Source: an uncultured Bacteroides sp. (GTDB lineage: Bacteria; Bacteroidota; Bacteroidia; Bacteroidales; Bacteroidaceae). From it: DNA of 64,000 bases. This document shows positions 61,164-64,000 of the stretch, one piece after another; position 1 is the first letter of the stretch, and each line of letters starts with the position of its first letter. The notes beneath the pieces are model-generated. The model was given only the letters and a program-made list of their open reading frames with translations, did not search any database and was not told where the DNA came from. The translations under genes were made by a program, and so were the position numbers. The DNA is taken from assembly GCF_963666545.1 (NCBI RefSeq), contig NZ_OY762899.1, forward strand, positions 2,976,001-3,040,000, given 5' to 3'.

Positions 61164-62954
61164 ATGAAAAAAGAAAAGATTGCTTTAGTTCAACGACTTC
61201 TTATGTGGCGCGAGGATAAAATTAAAGAGAAACATTTTATTCTGATGCTTAGTTTTATGGTTGGTATATTTACCGCCATTGCTGCTTTACTACTTAAATA
61301 TCTCATTCATTTGATTCAGAATTTCCTAACGGATAACTTTGATACGACGAATGCCAACTTCCTTTATTTGGTTTACCCGGTAGTGGGTATCTTTCTTGCC
61401 GGATGGTTCGTACGCAACATAGTCAAAGACGATATTAGTCATGGAGTAACAAAAATACTTTATTCCATCTCTCGCCGACAGGGACGCATCAAACGCCATA
61501 ACATTTGGTCGTCCACTATTGCCAGTGCCATAACCATCGGTTTTGGTGGGTCGGTAGGAGCAGAAGCTCCTATCGTGCTGACAGGTTCGGCCATTGGGTC
61601 TAATTTGGGAAGTTTCTTTAAGATGGAACAACGTACTTTGATGCTGTTAGTTGGTTGTGGCGCAGCAGGAGCTGTAGCGGGAATTTTTAAGGCCCCAATA
61701 GCCGGTTTGGTATTTACTATCGAGGTTTTGATGATTGATTTGACCATGACTTCGCTTCTTCCACTATTAATCTCTTCTGTTACCGCTGCTACAGTTTCTT
61801 ACATCGTGACCGGACAAGAAGCCATGTTTAAGTTTCATCTTGACGAACCGTTTCAGTTGGAGCGTATACCTTATGTCATCCTTCTGGGAATCTTTTGTGG
61901 GTTGGTTTCTCTCTATTTTACCAGAGCCATGAATGCTGTTGAAGGGCTATTTGGGCGATTCAAAGGAGCATATAAGAAATTGACCTTGGGAGGTATCATG
62001 CTAAGTGTGCTAATCTTCCTTTTTCCACCACTTTATGGTGAAGGATATGACACCATTGAGTTATTACTGAATGGAGCGAGTAATACGGAGTGGGATACGG
62101 TGATGAACAATTCTTTGTTCTATGGCTATGGCAATTTATTGCTTGTATATCTCATTTTGATTATTCTATTCAAAGTTTTTGCCTCGAGTGCTACAAATGG
62201 CGGAGGTGGATGCGGCGGAATCTTTGCTCCTTCTTTATTTTTAGGATGTATTGCAGGTTTTGCATTTTCTCATTTTGGCAATCAACTGGGCTTTATCCCC
62301 CAATTGCCTGAAAAGAACTTCGCCTTGATGGGCATGGCGGGTGTGATGAGTGGTGTGATGCATGCCCCGCTAACCGGAGTTTTCTTGATAGCTGAGCTTA
62401 CCGGAGGATATGATTTGTTTCTGCCACTGATGATCGTAGCCGTAAGTTCTTATTTAACGATTATCGTTTTTGAGCCTCATAGTATTTATTCTATGCGTCT
62501 GGCTAAAAAAGGCCAATTATTGACGCATCATAAAGATAAAGCAGTGCTGACATTGATGAAAATGGAAAATGTCGTGGAGCGAGATTTTGTAACTGTTCAT
62601 CCGGAAATGGATTTAGGTCAACTGGTGAAAGCCATTTCTACTTCGCATCGTAATGTCTTTCCGGTCACAGATAATGTCGGAGTACTCTTGGGAGTCGTTC
62701 TTCTTGATGATATTCGCAGCATTATGTTTCGTCAAGAATTGTACCACCGCTTCACGGTTAGTAAACTGATGACTTCCGTTCCTGCCCGTTTGTATGATAC
62801 CGACAGCATGGAGCAGGTGATGCAAACCTTTGATGATACAAAGGCCTGGAACCTTCCGGTGGCCGATAGTGAAGGTAAATATTTGGGTTTTGTCTCAAAA
62901 TCAAAGATATTCAGCTCATATCGCCAATTGTTAGTGCATTTCTCTGAAGATTAA
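61164..62954 (+). CDS. ClC-family chloride channel/transporter with CBS pair
   Basis: A 596-residue membrane protein. The ClC core (about residues 25-440) has GFGGSVGAEAPIVLTGSAIGSNLG, with the gating Glu in GAEAP where E. coli ClC has GREGP. GIFKAPIAGLVFTIEVL, NGGGGCGGIFAPSLFLGC and GVMSGVMHAPLTGVFLIAELTGGYD follow. A cytoplasmic pair of CBS domains (about 475-590) probably binds adenine nucleotides. The Glu suggests proton-coupled antiport. It starts 46 bases after the YrdC-domain gene. Confidence 0.93.
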   Translation: MKKEKIALVQRLLMWREDKIKEKHFILMLSFMVGIFTAIAALLLKYLIHLIQNFLTDNFDTTNANFLYLVYPVVGIFLAGWFVRNIVKDDISHGVTKILYSISRRQGRIKRHNIWSSTIASAITIGFGGSVGAEAPIVLTGSAIGSNLGSFFKMEQRTLMLLVGCGAAGAVAGIFKAPIAGLVFTIEVLMIDLTMTSLLPLLISSVTAATVSYIVTGQEAMFKFHLDEPFQLERIPYVILLGIFCGLVSLYFTRAMNAVEGLFGRFKGAYKKLTLGGIMLSVLIFLFPPLYGEGYDTIELLLNGASNTEWDTVMNNSLFYGYGNLLLVYLILIILFKVFASSATNGGGGCGGIFAPSLFLGCIAGFAFSHFGNQLGFIPQLPEKNFALMGMAGVMSGVMHAPLTGVFLIAELTGGYDLFLPLMIVAVSSYLTIIVFEPHSIYSMRLAKKGQLLTHHKDKAVLTLMKMENVVERDFVTVHPEMDLGQLVKAISTSHRNVFPVTDNVGVLLGVVLLDDIRSIMFRQELYHRFTVSKLMTSVPARLYDTDSMEQVMQTFDDTKAWNLPVADSEGKYLGFVSKSKIFSSYRQLLVHFSED

Positions 62955-62972
62955 CTTTAACTTGTTATTGCT

Positions 62973-63950
62973 ATGCCAGATAAGAAAGATTTAAGAATAG
63001 TATATATGGGTACGCCCGAATTTGCAGTCGAACCACTTCGATGCTTGATAGATGGGGGATACAATGTAGTGGGTGTAATAACTATGCCTGATAAACCTGC
63101 AGGGCGCGGGCATAAAATTCACTTCTCGCCCGTTAAGCAATATGCACTTGACAACCATCTTCCATTATTGCAACCGGAAAAACTGAAAGATGAGGATTTT
63201 GTGCAAGCCTTACGCGACTGGCAAGCCGACTTGCAAGTTGTTGTGGCTTTTCGAATGTTGCCTGAAATTGTGTGGGATATGCCCCGCTTTGGAACCTTTA
63301 ATCTTCATGCCTCATTGCTTCCTCAATATCGCGGGGCGGCACCCATTAATTGGGCTGTGATAAACGGAGATACAGAAACGGGTATCACTACTTTTTTTCT
63401 TACGCATCAGATTGACACCGGGAAAGTGATTCAGCAGGTATCTATTCCCATTGCCGATACAGATAATGTAGAGGTTGTACATGATAAGTTGATGCTGCTT
63501 GGAGGTACACTGGTTGTGGAAACCGTTGAAGCCATTCTTCACGGAAGGGTGAAACCAATGCCTCAAGAAGAGATGGCTGTGGTTGGCGAACTTCGTCCGG
63601 CACCTAAAATATTCAAAGATACGTGCAGAATAAACTGGGCGCAACCAACCAAACGGATCTACGACTTTATTCGTGGTTTATCCCCTTATCCTGCAGCATG
63701 GACAGCATTGAATTGCCCTGGTGGTGAAGAAGTAGTCGTGAAGATATTCGAGTCGGAAAAAATAGAAGAGGTGCATGAACTTGTGCCCGGAACGATTCTT
63801 ACTGATGGCAAGAAATATATAAAAGTAGCGACGTCAGATGGTTTTATTTTGATCAAGTCTTTGCAATTTCCCGGAAAGAAACGTCTCCATACAGAGGAAC
63901 TGTTGAGAGGTTTTAAACTGACGGAAGAATTTTGTATGAAAGTAGGATGA
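62973..63950 (+). CDS. fmt: Methionyl-tRNA formyltransferase
   Basis: A 325-residue enzyme that formylates the initiator Met-tRNA. It has RIVYMGTPEFAVEPLRCL, VGVITMPDKPAGRGHKI, the formyl-THF site FGTFNLHASLLPQYRGAAPINWAVINGD read across about residues 108-135, and TGITTFFLTHQIDTGKVI. The C-terminal OB-like domain has INWAQPTKRIYDFIRGLSPYPAAW. Complete; 18 bases after the ClC gene. Confidence 0.96.
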   Translation: MPDKKDLRIVYMGTPEFAVEPLRCLIDGGYNVVGVITMPDKPAGRGHKIHFSPVKQYALDNHLPLLQPEKLKDEDFVQALRDWQADLQVVVAFRMLPEIVWDMPRFGTFNLHASLLPQYRGAAPINWAVINGDTETGITTFFLTHQIDTGKVIQQVSIPIADTDNVEVVHDKLMLLGGTLVVETVEAILHGRVKPMPQEEMAVVGELRPAPKIFKDTCRINWAQPTKRIYDFIRGLSPYPAAWTALNCPGGEEVVVKIFESEKIEEVHELVPGTILTDGKKYIKVATSDGFILIKSLQFPGKKRLHTEELLRGFKLTEEFCMKVG

Positions 63951-63965
63951 TCTAACTATTTTATC

Positions 63966-63973
63966 TACATTTG
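63966..63973 (+). promoter_or_regulatory. -7 box for a gene beyond the window
   Basis: TACATTTG fits TAnnTTTG, in the last 35 bases of the window. Confidence 0.4.
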
Positions 63974-64000
63974 TACTACGAATTATATACTTAGTGAAAA

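Overview
The window reads as a stretch of chromosome from a Bacteroides-like member of the Bacteroidales. The evidence is its A+T-rich composition, a SusC/RagA-style outer membrane with TonB receptors and several TonB C-terminal domains, a LytTR regulator/TPR histidine kinase pair, a BlaI-M56 peptidase-TonB pair, lipoproteins with an acidic stretch right after the lipid-modified cysteine, and many promoters of the Bacteroides type (a TTTG-like -33 box, a spacer of about 19 bases, and a TAnnTTTG -7 box). I see no rRNA, tRNA, CRISPR array or prophage. Most of the window is ordinary core genome. The one clear mobile element is a complete IS256-family insertion.

Layout: 1-913 is the 3' part of threonine synthase, with an apparent frameshift. 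980-2188 is an MFS exporter. 2203-5793 is a thiamine uptake and salvage operon on the minus strand under a TPP riboswitch (TonB receptor, PnuC/PnuT-type permease, thiamine pyrophosphokinase). 6188-16185 is a plus-strand run: mnmA, a subtilisin-like protease, xseA, a thioredoxin-like protein, xseB, a branched-chain aminotransferase, an MBL-fold hydrolase, trmB and an Mrp ATPase. 16289-18550 is a BlaI/M56-TonB signalling pair with a palindrome in its own promoter. 18629-23738 is a TolC-HlyD-ABC2-ABC2 export operon with no ATPase gene. 23877-26861 holds a coiled-coil membrane protein, malate dehydrogenase and NAD kinase. 27074-33108 is pdxJ-exbB-exbD-tonB-(DJ-1)-ispD-recG. 33331-38549 holds ndk, an M23 peptidase, a duplicated DUF1599 protein, a DoxX-like membrane protein joined in frame to triosephosphate isomerase, a SPOR protein and folE. 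dnaG follows on the minus strand.

41043-45244 is a phenylalanine/tyrosine biosynthesis operon (pheA, aminotransferase, DAHP synthase-chorismate mutase, tyrA). Its leader encodes a 27-residue peptide very rich in Phe and Tyr, followed by an antiterminator-capable segment and an intrinsic terminator. This is a textbook-style ribosome-mediated attenuator and the clearest regulatory discovery in the window. 45462-46835 is the IS256-family element with a perfect 8-bp target duplication. 46850-53981 holds two paralogous LytTR response regulators flanking a TPR histidine kinase and a 937-residue coiled-coil lipoprotein, probably one signalling/output module. 54407-63950 returns to housekeeping genes: an extradiol dioxygenase-like protein, a TPR protein, recQ-recJ, a thioesterase, a Sua5/YrdC protein, a ClC channel and fmt.

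Main points for a second look: the Phe/Tyr attenuator; the DoxX-TpiA fusion; the duplicated LytTR module around the coiled-coil lipoprotein; the BlaI operator candidate inside its promoter; a structured-RNA candidate next to dnaG; a four-unit 22-bp degenerate repeat upstream of mnmA; and the thrC frameshift. All functional assignments come from reading motifs and context. No database search was run.
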